Source: Mycolicibacterium pulveris (GTDB taxonomy: Bacteria; Actinomycetota; Actinomycetes; Mycobacteriales; Mycobacteriaceae). Taken from it: DNA of 64,000 bases. Location of the stretch: NCBI RefSeq assembly GCF_010725725.1, contig NZ_AP022599.1, forward strand, positions 2,790,001-2,854,000, in the 5' to 3' direction. Each line of letters opens with the position of its first letter. Positions within the stretch are counted from its first letter, which is position 1. A program made the position numbers and the translations under genes. Of this stretch, positions 41,790 to 53,502 are shown piece after piece. The notes under the pieces are model-generated. The model worked only from the letters and a program-made list of their open reading frames with translations, searched no databases and had not been told where the DNA came from.

Positions 41790-41993
41790 ATGCTGGCGAG
41801 AACGATTCGGGCCGCCCAGGGGCGGCTGGCGATGCTGCTGGTCGACGAGGACGGCATGTCCACCGTGGAGTACGCGATCGGCACCGTGGCCGCCGCGGCG
41901 TTCGGCGCCATCTTGTACACGGTGGTCACCGGCGACTCGATCGTCAGCGCGCTGACCAACATCATCAACCGCGCGCTGAGCACCAACGCCTAG
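41790..41993 (+). CDS. Flp-type pilin (DUF4244, Rv3656c-like)
   Basis: A 67-residue prepilin. A basic leader is followed by DEDGMSTVEYAIGTVAAAAFGAIL, with Gly, then Glu at +5 and a long hydrophobic helix, the class III signal peptide pattern cleaved by a TadV-type peptidase, which is not encoded nearby. GAAAGGAAACCCG lies before the ATG. It should form the major subunit of the Flp pilus. Confidence 0.88.
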   Translation: MLARTIRAAQGRLAMLLVDEDGMSTVEYAIGTVAAAAFGAILYTVVTGDSIVSALTNIINRALSTNA

Positions 41994-42016
41994 GCGGGGA
42001 GGCCGGCGGTGCGACG

Positions 42017-42316
42017 GTGGAGGCGGCGTTCGCGCTCGCGGCTCTGGTCGCGGTCCTCATCCTGTGCGCGGCCGGGCTCACCGCGGTGTCCACCCACATC
42101 CGATGCGTCGACGCGGCCCGTGAAGCCGCCCGGCTGGCGGCGCGCGGCGACGACGGTGCCGCGGCTGCACGCAGCGTCGCGCCCGACGGCGCGATGCTGG
42201 ATGTGCAGCGCGAGGGCGGCTGGGTGGTCGCGACGGTCACCGCCCGGTCGGCGCTGCTGCCGGGTGTCACCGTCGCGGCGCGCGCGGTGGCCGCCGTGGA
42301 ACCCGGCACGCGGTGA
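42017..42316 (+). CDS. TadE-like pseudopilin (Rv3655c-like), start uncertain
   Basis: About 99 residues from GTG 42017. The sequence GGATVEAAFALAALVAVLILCAAGL is the TadE prepilin-like helix; GTG falls inside the conserved TVE, so the true start is probably upstream, but no ATG, GTG or TTG is in frame between the Flp stop and 42017. GGGGAGG (41996-42002) could serve a non-standard start. The rest (STHIRCVDAAREAARLAARGDDG) is typical for TadE in actinobacteria. Confidence 0.7.
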   Translation: MEAAFALAALVAVLILCAAGLTAVSTHIRCVDAAREAARLAARGDDGAAAARSVAPDGAMLDVQREGGWVVATVTARSALLPGVTVAARAVAAVEPGTR

Positions 42317-42656
42317 GGACGGCTCGGCGACCCTGGTCGCTGTCGGGGCGATGGTGGTGCTGCTGACCATCACGGTCGGCGCGGTGTACGTCGGGGCGGC
42401 GGTGATCGGGCGTCACCGCGCCCAGGCGGCCGCCGATCTGGCGGCGTTGGCGGCGGCTACGTACCTGGTCGACGGTGCGGCCGTGGCGTGCACCCGGGCC
42501 GCCGAGACCGCGGATGCGATGCACGCGGCGGTCACCGATTGCGCGGTAGAGAATCTGGATGTCGTGGTGGCCGTCGAGATCGACGTCGCGCTCGGACGGC
42601 TGACGGTGGGCCCGGCGCGTGCCGTCGCGCGGGCAGGACCGATCCAGGCGCGGTGA
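42264..42656 (+). CDS. TadE/TadG-like helicase-leader-type membrane protein (Rv3654c-like), start uncertain
   Basis: About 130 residues from GTG 42264, overlapping the TadE gene by 53 bases. ATG 42351 is the other option but would cut the conserved GEDGSATLVAVGAM run before the membrane helix (VVLLTITVGAVYVGAAVIG). After it comes GRHRAQAAADLAALAAATYLVDG, the TadG-like start of an extracytoplasmic domain, with CTRAAETADAMHAAVTDC containing two cysteines. Last gene of the Tad locus. Confidence 0.68.
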   Translation: MSPSRRARWPPWNPARGEDGSATLVAVGAMVVLLTITVGAVYVGAAVIGRHRAQAAADLAALAAATYLVDGAAVACTRAAETADAMHAAVTDCAVENLDVVVAVEIDVALGRLTVGPARAVARAGPIQAR

Positions 42657-42665
42657 CGCGGCGAA

Positions 42666-43673
42666 CTAGGCCGCGGGAATCTCGTCGGGACTGGGTTGAC
42701 GCAGCATCGCCAGCCCGGCGTAGGTGCCGTCGTCGAGCTCGATCCGGTTGACCGTGACGTGCACCGGCGTCCATCCGCCGTCGATCGCGGCCATCCGCAG
42801 CACCCCGGAGGCGGTGCCTGACGCGAACTGCTCGGCCATCTCCTCCAAACGGGAACGATCGTCGGGGTGCACGGAGTGCTCGCCGGCCATGCTGGCGCGC
42901 CAGTCGAAGAACGGCGCCGGATCGTCGAGCCACTTGAGCAGGGTCCAATCCGTCAGGTCGACGAGCGCGCGGTGCACACCGGGCTGGGCCAGCCCGGCCA
43001 GGATGCGCTGGGCCAGATCGTCCTGCGGGCCCGCGTCCTCGTCGCGCTCGGCGCGCCAGTTCATCGCCCGCGACAGCAGCCGGTCGCCGCCGTCGTCGTC
43101 GGGTTCACGCACCGCGCGGACCACGAAGCCGACGGTGATGCGCTCGCCGCGGTAATCGGTGATGTCCCAGGTGCTGCAGAACGCCGCGCCCGGCTCGCGC
43201 CGGATCACCATCGACAGCACCTTGGCCTCGCTCGGGTTCAGGTCGCGCTTGGGGAGGTCGTCGGCGAACGTGCGGCCCTGCGTGGGCTCCCGCTCGGGAT
43301 CCCACCCGCTGTTGGCCAACGACTCGGGGGTGGCGGTGGCGACCCCACTGTCCAGATCCCACACCAGCGGGCCGACGACGGGCCGTTCCGGCGGCTCCAT
43401 ATCGGGTGGCCCCACCCACAACTGGACGCCGTGGATGCGCCCGTCGGTCATCTGCACGACCTCGGTGCGGATCACCCGGTCGTTCTTCGGGGTGATGCTG
43501 GACAGGCCCTGGCCGGCGCGCACGGTCTCGCCGATCGCGGTCTGGATGGCCATCAGGTGGGGGTTTCGCCGCAGGAACGTGCCGATGGGAACCAGTTTGT
43601 GGGTGCTACGGCCCTGGGCGACCACCACGGGTTCGGTGCCAAGGGTTTCCACGAGCAACCAGTCGTGGTTCAT
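42666..43673 (-). CDS. Triple sensor-domain protein (GAF/PAS, Rv3651-like)
   Basis: A 335-residue soluble protein. Rv3651, its apparent homologue, was shown to hold one GAF-like and two PAS-like domains (recalled). Here PAS-like features include VLRMAAIDGGWTPVHVTVNRIELDDGTYAGLAML at the C-terminus and WDLDSGVATATPESL in the middle. No output domain follows, so it probably binds a small signal and a partner protein. ATG 43673 follows TAAAGT (43681-43686, minus) by seven bases: leaderless. Confidence 0.82.
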   Translation of the reverse strand: MNHDWLLVETLGTEPVVVAQGRSTHKLVPIGTFLRRNPHLMAIQTAIGETVRAGQGLSSITPKNDRVIRTEVVQMTDGRIHGVQLWVGPPDMEPPERPVVGPLVWDLDSGVATATPESLANSGWDPEREPTQGRTFADDLPKRDLNPSEAKVLSMVIRREPGAAFCSTWDITDYRGERITVGFVVRAVREPDDDGGDRLLSRAMNWRAERDEDAGPQDDLAQRILAGLAQPGVHRALVDLTDWTLLKWLDDPAPFFDWRASMAGEHSVHPDDRSRLEEMAEQFASGTASGVLRMAAIDGGWTPVHVTVNRIELDDGTYAGLAMLRQPSPDEIPAA

Positions 43674-43735
43674 GGGGGCCACTTTACCGCCGCTGCGCTG
43701 CCTCGAACCGCCCGCCCGGCCCTTACGCTGACTCA

Positions 43736-46060
43736 TCAACGCGCACCGCGTAGTTCGGCCAGCACCAGCCGCAGCACCCGTATCGCACCGTCCTTGTCCA
43801 GCGGATCATTTCCGTTGCCGCACTTGGGCGATTGCACACACGACGGGCAGCCTGACGGGCATTCACACGCTTCGATGGCCGCCGCGGTCGCCGACCACCA
43901 GGGGTCGATGCGCCGGAAACCGCGGTCGGCGAAACCGGCGCCGCCGGGATAGCCGTCGTAGACAAAAATCGTTGGTAATCCGTGCACCGGGCCGACGGCC
44001 GTCGACACCCCGCCGATGTCACCGCGGTCGCAGCTGGCGACCAAGGGCAGCAGGCCGATGGCCGCATGCTCGGCGGCGTGCAGCGCACCCGGCACACGCA
44101 GCGGATCTAACCCGTTGAGCTGCAGGGCCTCGGGGGTGATCGTGCACATCACCGCGGTGGTGTCCAGTGTGCGCGTCGGCAGATCCAGTTCGACGAAATC
44201 GATCACCTCGCCGCTCATCCGGCGACGCAGATAACCGATCACCGTGTTGGTGACCGCGACGGGCACGAGCCCAACAGTGACTTCTCCGTGAGTCTCTCGC
44301 TCCCCGTCGCCGGTGACCACGATGTCGGTCAGTTCACGGGCGAACGTCGTGTATCCCGGGTCGTCGGCGTGGACGAACGCCACGCCGTCCTCGAGGTTCA
44401 ACGAGTCCACCACGTAGCTCTCACCCTGATGCAGATAGACCGCGCCGGGATGCACCGACGCGTACGCCTGACCCGCCCCCGTGCTGCCCAGCATCCGTCC
44501 CGTTCCGGCCTCCAGGATGGCGATCTGGCCACCGGTGGCGCCCCGAATGTCCACGGCCGGATGCGGATCGACGCCGGGAGCGGGGAAGTAGCCGTTGGCG
44601 CGCCGACGCAGCAACCCGTCATCGACGAGCGTCTCCGCCACCGCCTCGGCGTCCCACATCCGCACCTCCGCTTCGGTGAGTGGGAGTTCGGTTGCCGCGC
44701 AGAGCAGTTGAGGACCGAGCACATACGGGTTGGTCGGGTCGATCACGACCCGTTCAATCGGCTTGTCCAGCAGCGCCGCCGGGTGGTGCACGAGGTAGGT
44801 GTCCAGCGGGTCGTCGCGGGCGATCAGCACGATCAGCGCCCCCTGCCCCCGGCGCCCGGAGCGGCCGGCCTGCTGCCAGAACGACGTCACGGTACCGGGA
44901 AACCCCGCCAGCACCACGGCGTCCAGGCCGGCGATGTCCACACCCAGCTCCAACGCGTTGGTCGTCGCCAGGCCGCGCAGCTCGCCGTCGGCCAGCGCCT
45001 GCTCCAGCGCGCGCCGGTCCTCGGCCAGATAGCCGGCCCGATACGAGGCCACCCGGTCGGTCAGATCGGGCGCCAGTTCCTCCAGCCGGGCCCTGGCGCC
45101 AAGCGCGGTGAGTTCGGCACCGCGGCGCGATCGCACGAACGTCAGCATGCGGGCGCCCTCGGCGACCAGACGCGCCATCACCTGAGCGGCCTCAGCACCC
45201 GCGGAACGTCGCACGGGCGCGCCGTTCTCACCGACGAGTTCGGCGAGCAGCGGCGGCTCCCACAGCGCGACCGTGCGCGCCCCCTGCGGGGAGCCGTCGT
45301 CGACGACCTCCGCGACGGTCTGCCCGATCAGCTCGGACGCGGTGGCGGCGGGCTCGGATGTGGTGGCGCTGGCGAAGATAACGGTGGGCATCGAACTCGT
45401 GGGCGAGTAGCGTGCGCACAGCCGCAGCAACCGGCGCAGCACCATCGCCACGTTGGAGCCGAAAATGCCGCGGTAGTAATGGCATTCGTCCACGACGATG
45501 TAACGCAGGTTGCGCAGGAACACCGCCCAGCGGGCGTGGTTGCGCAACAGCGACAGATGGATCATGTCGGGGTTGGAGAAGATCCACCGCGATCGCTCCC
45601 TGGCGAAGCGCCGGACATCGGAAGGGCTGTCCCCGTCATAGGAACTGGGTGCGACATCCGGTATCGGCACCGCCTCGGTGAGCGACACCGCGGCCCGCAG
45701 TTGATCGTGCCCCAGAGCCTTCGTCGGCGACAGATACAGTGCCCGCGCCCGCGAATCAGACCGCAGAACCGTCAGTATCGGCAACTGGTATGCCAGCGAC
45801 TTGCCCGACGCTGTTCCGGTGCTCAGCACGACGTGCCGGCCGTCATAGGCGAGGTCGGCGGCGATGCGCTGGTGCGACCACGGGGCCTCGATACCGCGAT
45901 CATGGAACGCGCGCACCACATCTGGGTCGGCCCACGGCGGCCACGTCTGAGGCCGGCCCTGGCGCGCGGGCAGATCCGCGACATGGCGCAACGGATTGGG
46001 CCCGTCAGCGGCGATGTCCTCGACCACGCCGGCGAGTAGCTCGCGGCCGAAATCCGCCAT
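43736..46060 (-). CDS. SftH-type superfamily 2 DNA helicase with DUF1998 Zn domain (Rv3649-like)
   Basis: A 774-residue ATPase. Helicase motifs: I STGTASGKSLAYQLP, II VVDECHYYRG (DECH), III ASATTSEP, V ATNALELGVDIAGLD, VI QQAGRSGRRGQG. The C-terminal DUF1998 module carries four cysteines in CECPSGCPSC with SPKCG further on. M. smegmatis SftH, of this clade, is a 3' to 5' DNA translocase and helicase. I start at ATG 46060, with GAGGGG upstream, rather than at farther in-frame codons in the cspA leader. Confidence 0.92.
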   Translation of the reverse strand: MADFGRELLAGVVEDIAADGPNPLRHVADLPARQGRPQTWPPWADPDVVRAFHDRGIEAPWSHQRIAADLAYDGRHVVLSTGTASGKSLAYQLPILTVLRSDSRARALYLSPTKALGHDQLRAAVSLTEAVPIPDVAPSSYDGDSPSDVRRFARERSRWIFSNPDMIHLSLLRNHARWAVFLRNLRYIVVDECHYYRGIFGSNVAMVLRRLLRLCARYSPTSSMPTVIFASATTSEPAATASELIGQTVAEVVDDGSPQGARTVALWEPPLLAELVGENGAPVRRSAGAEAAQVMARLVAEGARMLTFVRSRRGAELTALGARARLEELAPDLTDRVASYRAGYLAEDRRALEQALADGELRGLATTNALELGVDIAGLDAVVLAGFPGTVTSFWQQAGRSGRRGQGALIVLIARDDPLDTYLVHHPAALLDKPIERVVIDPTNPYVLGPQLLCAATELPLTEAEVRMWDAEAVAETLVDDGLLRRRANGYFPAPGVDPHPAVDIRGATGGQIAILEAGTGRMLGSTGAGQAYASVHPGAVYLHQGESYVVDSLNLEDGVAFVHADDPGYTTFARELTDIVVTGDGERETHGEVTVGLVPVAVTNTVIGYLRRRMSGEVIDFVELDLPTRTLDTTAVMCTITPEALQLNGLDPLRVPGALHAAEHAAIGLLPLVASCDRGDIGGVSTAVGPVHGLPTIFVYDGYPGGAGFADRGFRRIDPWWSATAAAIEACECPSGCPSCVQSPKCGNGNDPLDKDGAIRVLRLVLAELRGAR

Positions 46061-46336
46061 TTTGTGCCCCTCCTGAGAGTCTTCTAGCGCAATTGTGCCG
46101 ACTTGCTTGTGCCGAGAACTGTCGCAGCAGCGCGGAACGTGGTTGACTAACGGCGGTCGCAGCTTCTGTGTTCGTGTATTTGCACTCGCAGGATCGACGT
46201 TGCGATCGCGGTTCCTGCGAGGGTTGTAGGTCGGGTCGAGTTCCGAGCACTCCACGAAGGATGGCGGTCGGAACCGGCCCGGTGTACCGAACCACGGTGG
46301 ACCGCACCCGGTGAATAAGAGAAGGAACAACAGGAA
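46061..46336 (+). promoter_or_regulatory. Divergent helicase-cspA region with long cspA leader
   Basis: 276 bases without a gene. GGTTGACTAA (46141-46150) contains a consensus-like -35, TTGACT, for cspA; no clear -10 stands out 17 bp on. If used, the mRNA would have a leader of about 160 nt, as in many cold-shock mRNAs. GAGAAGGAA (46319-46327) is the likely cspA ribosome binding site. Confidence 0.4.
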
Positions 46337-46540
46337 ATGCCACAGGGAACTGTGAAGTGGTTCAACGCGGAGAAGGGCTTCGGCTTCATTGCGCCGGAGG
46401 ACGGCTCCGCTGACGTCTTCGTCCACTACACGGAAATTCAGGGTAGCGGCTTCCGCACCCTGGAGGAGAACCAGAAGGTCGAGTTCGAGGTCGGCCAAAG
46501 CCCCAAGGGGCCGCAGGCCACGGGTGTTCGGGCCATCTAG
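46337..46540 (+). CDS. cspA: Cold-shock protein CspA
   Basis: A 67-residue single-strand nucleic-acid-binding OB fold. RNP1 KGFGFIAPE and RNP2 DVFVHYTEI are intact. It begins [15 protein letters not shown]. It matches Rv3648c. It binds mRNA as a chaperone. A strong terminator follows 23 bases later. Confidence 0.97.
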   Translation: MPQGTVKWFNAEKGFGFIAPEDGSADVFVHYTEIQGSGFRTLEENQKVEFEVGQSPKGPQATGVRAI

Positions 46541-46563
46541 AAAGACCAACTCAAACCAGGCAG

Positions 46564-46611
46564 CACCCCGCGCGAATCCAGAAATCCGGACGGCGCGGGG
46601 TGTTTGCTTTT
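46564..46611 (+). terminator. Intrinsic terminator of cspA
   Basis: CACCCCGCGC (46564-46573) pairs perfectly with GCGCGGGGTG (46593-46602), followed by TTTGCTTTT (46603-46611). Confidence 0.9.
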
Positions 46612-46670
46612 GCGCCCCGCTGCGGCCCGGGCGACACGGTTGTGACCGAAAACTGGCTTACTGTCGGCAT

Positions 46671-47261
46671 GTGAGCCAGTTGTCGTTCTTCTCCGCAGAG
46701 TCGGTGCCGCCCGCGGTCTCTGACCTGACGGGGCTGCTGGCTGCACCCGGCCAGGTGGTGCTGGTCGGGTCCGGGAAGGACCAGGCTGCACGCCTTTCGG
46801 TGGTCGTCGACGCGATGTGGCGGGCCGAGGGGCTCGCCGAGATGGTGATCGAGGCGGGCCTGCAGCCCGAGATCACCCGCACCGACGAGAACACGCCGCT
46901 GGTGCGCACCGCGTTGGACCCCCGGCTGGTCCCGATGGCGGTGGCCTGGACCCGTGGCGCGGTCAAGACGGTGCCACCGCAGTGGCTGCCCGGCCCCAGG
47001 GAACTGCGCGCCTGGACGCTGGCCGCGGGCACCCCCGAAGCCGACCGGTACCTGCTCGGGCTTGATCCGCACGCCCCGGACACGCACGCCCCGCTGGCGT
47101 CGGCGATGATGCGGGTCGGCATCGCCCCGACCCTGATCGGCACGAGGGGATCTCGTCCAGCGTTGCGGATCAGTGGGCGCCGACGGCTATCGCGCCTGGT
47201 AGAGAACGTGGGGGAACCGCCCGGCCACGTCGAGGCGTTCCATGAGTGGCCACGCGTCTGA
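46671..47261 (+). CDS. Conserved mycobacterial protein (Rv3647c-like)
   Basis: A 196-residue protein starting SQLSFFSAESVPPAVSDLTGLL. Motifs include VVLVGSGKDQAARLSVVVDAMWRAEGLAE and ALDPRLVPMAVAWTRGAVKTVPP. No known domain. GTG 46671 follows TACTGT (46659-46664) by six bases: leaderless. Co-oriented and 135 bp upstream of topA, as in M. tuberculosis. Confidence 0.82.
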   Translation: MSQLSFFSAESVPPAVSDLTGLLAAPGQVVLVGSGKDQAARLSVVVDAMWRAEGLAEMVIEAGLQPEITRTDENTPLVRTALDPRLVPMAVAWTRGAVKTVPPQWLPGPRELRAWTLAAGTPEADRYLLGLDPHAPDTHAPLASAMMRVGIAPTLIGTRGSRPALRISGRRRLSRLVENVGEPPGHVEAFHEWPRV

Positions 47262-47396
47262 CGGTGGTAGACAGGGGGCGAGTTTGCGTCGGCTCGCGTG
47301 GGGTGCCAAATTGTCAGTTGCCTTTCCCGGCGAGGATCCGTGAGATGCATGGATATCGCCGCTGGTGGGCAACCGAGAAGTGGAGCGTAGGAACAG

Positions 47397-50198
<2,802 letters not shown>

Positions 50199-50208
50199 CG
50201 ATACTTGC

Positions 50209-50271
50209 CGCCCAAAGGGACATTCGGGCGGGAAAGTGCGAGTGAGAACCACCAAAACGTCGATCTCGGCG
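50209..50271. repeat. Dispersed intergenic repeat, copy B
   Basis: 63 bp, beginning CGCCCAAAGGGAC and ending CGTCGATCTCGGCG. It matches copy A at 26515-26577, with mismatches mainly in the middle. It lies between topA and the convergent adenylate cyclase gene. Confidence 0.75.
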
Positions 50272-50311
50272 CAGGTAGTCGGCGCAGGTAATGGGGCTCG
50301 GGCGCGGGTGG

Positions 50312-51898
50312 TCAGGTGCGCACGTCGGCGTCGACCGTCTCCGGTGACCGATTCACCGGCCGGGCCAACTGCGTCGGCACAGTGCGACCCCGAAGCTCCA
50401 CGACCTCGCCGACGTCCCAGCACAACGCCTCCGCGTCGAGCGCCCCGCTGACCGCGACCGCCGACGCCAGCACGTGGCCTTCCTCGAGCTTGGCAAGCTC
50501 GGTCAACCGGGCGGCCTCGTTGACGGGGTCACCGATCACCGTGTACTCGAAGCGGGCCTTGGCGCCGATATGGCCGGCGATCGCGCGTCCCGCGGACACC
50601 CCGATGCCGAACTCGGCCTGCCCCAACACCTCGACCAGCTCGTCGTGCAGCTCCCGCGACGCCGCCAGCGCCGCTCCGCACGCGTCGGGATGCTCGATCG
50701 GCGCGCCGAAGATCGCCAGCGCGGCGTCGCCCTGGAACTTGTTGACGAATCCGCCGTGGCGGTTCACCGTGTCGACGACAACGCGGAAGAAGTCGTTGAG
50801 CAGGTTGACGACGTCGGCGGCGGGAATGGTCGCGGCCAGCTGCGTAGAACCGACGAGGTCGACGAAAAGCACTGCCACGTCCCGTTCCTGGCCGCCCAGC
50901 TCGGTGCCGCGTTCGAGCGCGCGACGGGCCACGTCCTCGCCGACGTAGCGACCGAACAGGTCCCGCAGCCGCTGCCGCTCGGCCAGATCGCGCACCATGT
51001 CGTTGAATCCGGCCTGCAGCAAACCCAGTTCGCTGGCGTCGTAGATCTGCATGTGGGCGTTGTAATTGCCGCGCTGCACTTCGCCCAGCGCCCACCGCAA
51101 CTGCCGCAGCGGGTCGGCGATCGACATCGCCACCAGCACCGTGCCCGCCAACCCGACCACCAGCGCGGTGATGGCCAGGATCAGGATCGGCGTGGTGAGG
51201 CTGCTGGCGGGTGCGGTGAGGATCCCGAACTTGCTGGCCACCACCGCCAGCACGATCGCGAGGATCGGCACGGCGGTGGACAGCACCCACGTCATCACCT
51301 GGCGCAGGATCACGCCCGGCGCGCGGAAGTTCTCCGGAACACCGCCGCGCAGCGCGGCCACCGCCACCGGGCGCAGAATCCGCTCGGACTGCAGGTAGCC
51401 GATGATCGCCGTCGCGGTGGCGCCCAGGCCGCTGGCCACCGCGATCACCGGCGCCGACCGGCTGGCCACCGGCCAGCTGGCGACGATGAACACGATCGAA
51501 CCGAGGAACCAGTTCATCACGTTGATCAGCGACCGGTAGTACGGCATTTTCAGCGCCCTGGTGCGGGCCAGCTCGGTCTCGGCCGGATCCCGGTCGCCGA
51601 GCAGCATGTCGCGGCGCTGCCAGCGCATCACCGGGATCAGCAGCCGCAAGCTCAGATACGACGCGACGGTAAACGAGACGAACAGAAAGCCCAAGAACAC
51701 CGCGAGGTTGAAGACCGGCAGATCCTGCAGCTGCAGCCGGTCCTCGGGCGGCAGGCCGAAGCGCAGAAAGCTGACCACCAGCAGCGCGCCGATGATGTCG
51801 GCCTGCAGCATGCCCAGCGTGAACACCGGCCACGGCGTACGCGCCACCCAGCGGACGAACGCACTGATCCGCCCGATCGGTATTGCTTCCGAGGCCAC
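50312..51898 (-). CDS. Membrane adenylate cyclase with HAMP domain (Rv3645-like)
   Basis: A 528-residue class III adenylate cyclase. Six membrane helices (about residues 22-275), a HAMP linker (SIADPLRQLRWALGEVQRGNY) and the cyclase domain (from 340). First metal Asp in VAVLFVDLVGSTQLA, second in FQGDAALAIFG; the transition-state residues are in VIGDPVNEAARL. It makes cAMP, the ligand of Crp encoded at 26.6 kb. In M. tuberculosis Rv3645 is a main cAMP source and is linked to fatty-acid sensing (recalled). Start GTG 51898. Confidence 0.93.
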   Translation of the reverse strand: MASEAIPIGRISAFVRWVARTPWPVFTLGMLQADIIGALLVVSFLRFGLPPEDRLQLQDLPVFNLAVFLGFLFVSFTVASYLSLRLLIPVMRWQRRDMLLGDRDPAETELARTRALKMPYYRSLINVMNWFLGSIVFIVASWPVASRSAPVIAVASGLGATATAIIGYLQSERILRPVAVAALRGGVPENFRAPGVILRQVMTWVLSTAVPILAIVLAVVASKFGILTAPASSLTTPILILAITALVVGLAGTVLVAMSIADPLRQLRWALGEVQRGNYNAHMQIYDASELGLLQAGFNDMVRDLAERQRLRDLFGRYVGEDVARRALERGTELGGQERDVAVLFVDLVGSTQLAATIPAADVVNLLNDFFRVVVDTVNRHGGFVNKFQGDAALAIFGAPIEHPDACGAALAASRELHDELVEVLGQAEFGIGVSAGRAIAGHIGAKARFEYTVIGDPVNEAARLTELAKLEEGHVLASAVAVSGALDAEALCWDVGEVVELRGRTVPTQLARPVNRSPETVDADVRT

Positions 51899-51980
51899 GC
51901 GTCAACCGTATCCGGCAACGGCGACGCAGACGCGGGCTGTGCGACGCACGTGTCGGTTCGCAGCACTACTGTTATCGGCG

Positions 51981-53201
51981 ATGACGGGTGTGTTTTCGCG
52001 TCTGGTCGGCCAGCACGCCGTGGAAGCCGAGCTCGTGGCCGCTGCGCAGGCCGCGCGCGGTGATACACCTCACAGCCGGGTGGCCGGCACAGCCACGCCA
52101 CACACCATGACCCACGCGTGGCTGATCACCGGCCCGCCCGGATCGGGCCGCTCGGTGGCCGCGTTGTGCTTCGCGGCGGCGTTGCAGTGCACCTCGGACG
52201 GGGTGCCCGGCTGCGGCACCTGCCGCGCCTGCACGACGACGATGGCGGGCACCCATGCCGACGTGCGGCGGATCATCCCCGAGGGGCTGTCCATCGGCGT
52301 GGACGACATGCGCGCGATCGTGCAGATCGCCGCGCGCCGCCCGTCGACCGGACGTTGGCAGATCGTGCTGATCGAGGACGCCGACCGGCTCACCGAAGGT
52401 GCGGCGAACGCGCTGCTCAAGGTGGTCGAGGAGCCGCCGCCGTCGACGGTGTTCCTGCTGTGCGCCCCGTCGGTGGATCCCGAGGACATCGCGATCACGC
52501 TGCGCTCGCGATGCAGGCACGTGGCGCTGGTGACGCCGCCGGTGGATGCCATCGCCCGCGTGCTGATCGAGACCGACGGGCTGCCCGAGCAGCAGGCCCG
52601 GTGGGCGGCGTCGGTCAGCGGCGGCCACGTCGGCCGGGCGCGACGGCTGGCCACCGACGAGGACGCCCGGACGCGCAGGCAGCGGGCGCTGGGGTTGGCG
52701 CGTGACGCCGCAACGCCGACGCGGGCATACGCGGCGGCCGAGGAGCTGGTGGCGGCCGCGGAGGCCGAGGCCTTGGCGCTGACGGTCGACCGCAACGAGT
52801 CCGAGACCGAGGAGTTGCGCACGGCGCTCGGCGCCGGCGGCTCGGGCAAGGGCACCGCGGGCACACTGCGCGGGACGGCGGGTGCGATCAAAGACCTTGA
52901 GCGACGCCAGAAGTCACGGCAGACCCGGGCGTCGCGGGACGCGCTGGACCGTGCGCTGATCGATTTGGCCACCTATTTTCGTGACGCGCTGCTGGTGGCC
53001 ACCGAGGCGGGGGACGTCCAGCCCAACCACCCGGACATGGCCGACCGCGTCGCCGCGATGGCCGCGCACGCGTCCCCGGAGAAGCTGCTGCGCTGCATCG
53101 AAGCGGTGCTGGACTGCCGCGAGGCGTTGGCCGTCAACGTCAAGCCCAAGTTCGCCGTCGATGCGATGGTCGCCACCGTCGGCCAGGCGCTGCGCGACTG
53201 A
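51981..53201 (+). CDS. holB: DNA polymerase III delta-prime subunit (HolB, Rv3644c-like)
   Basis: A 406-residue clamp-loader subunit. It begins FSRLVGQHAVEAELVAAA. The P-loop is degenerate, GPPGSGRSV, with Arg for Lys. Zinc-finger cysteines in GVPGCGTCRACTTTMAG. Later motifs are VLIEDADRLTEGAANALLKVVEEPP and TLRSRCRHV. Delta-prime does not hydrolyse ATP, which fits the lost lysine. ATG 51981 follows TACTGT (51967-51972) by eight bases: leaderless. tRNA-Thr follows. Confidence 0.9.
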   Translation: MTGVFSRLVGQHAVEAELVAAAQAARGDTPHSRVAGTATPHTMTHAWLITGPPGSGRSVAALCFAAALQCTSDGVPGCGTCRACTTTMAGTHADVRRIIPEGLSIGVDDMRAIVQIAARRPSTGRWQIVLIEDADRLTEGAANALLKVVEEPPPSTVFLLCAPSVDPEDIAITLRSRCRHVALVTPPVDAIARVLIETDGLPEQQARWAASVSGGHVGRARRLATDEDARTRRQRALGLARDAATPTRAYAAAEELVAAAEAEALALTVDRNESETEELRTALGAGGSGKGTAGTLRGTAGAIKDLERRQKSRQTRASRDALDRALIDLATYFRDALLVATEAGDVQPNHPDMADRVAAMAAHASPEKLLRCIEAVLDCREALAVNVKPKFAVDAMVATVGQALRD

Positions 53202-53252
53202 GTTGGGTCCGCGGCCGGGCCTGCCGTAGACTCGTGCCGCCGTAAACGGCAC

Positions 53253-53325
53253 GCCACCTTAGCTCAGTCGGCAGAGCGGCTCACTCGTAATGAGCAGGTC
53301 AGGAGTTCGATTCTCCTAGGTGGCT
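53253..53325 (+). tRNA. tRNA-Thr (anticodon CGT)
   Basis: Acceptor stem GCCACCT/AGGTGGC, D-arm AGCTCAGTCGGCAGAGC, anticodon stem GCTCA/TGAGC with loop CTCGTAA (anticodon 53286-53288), T-arm AGGAGTTCGATTCTCCT. CCA follows in the DNA at 53326-53328. Confidence 0.97.
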
Positions 53326-53502
53326 CCATCGCCGAGTTGGCCGCCGGACACCCCGGCGGGGCCGGCGCCGTGAGCGATGCCCTCGGCGATCTCCTCGTCG
53401 GTGAGGCCGTGGCGGGCGATCTGGCAGTGGACCTGCGCGAGAGTGCGGCACGGATCTATGGACCGGCGGGCGGCTCGGCATATCCCAGGAGCACCAATTT
53501 GA

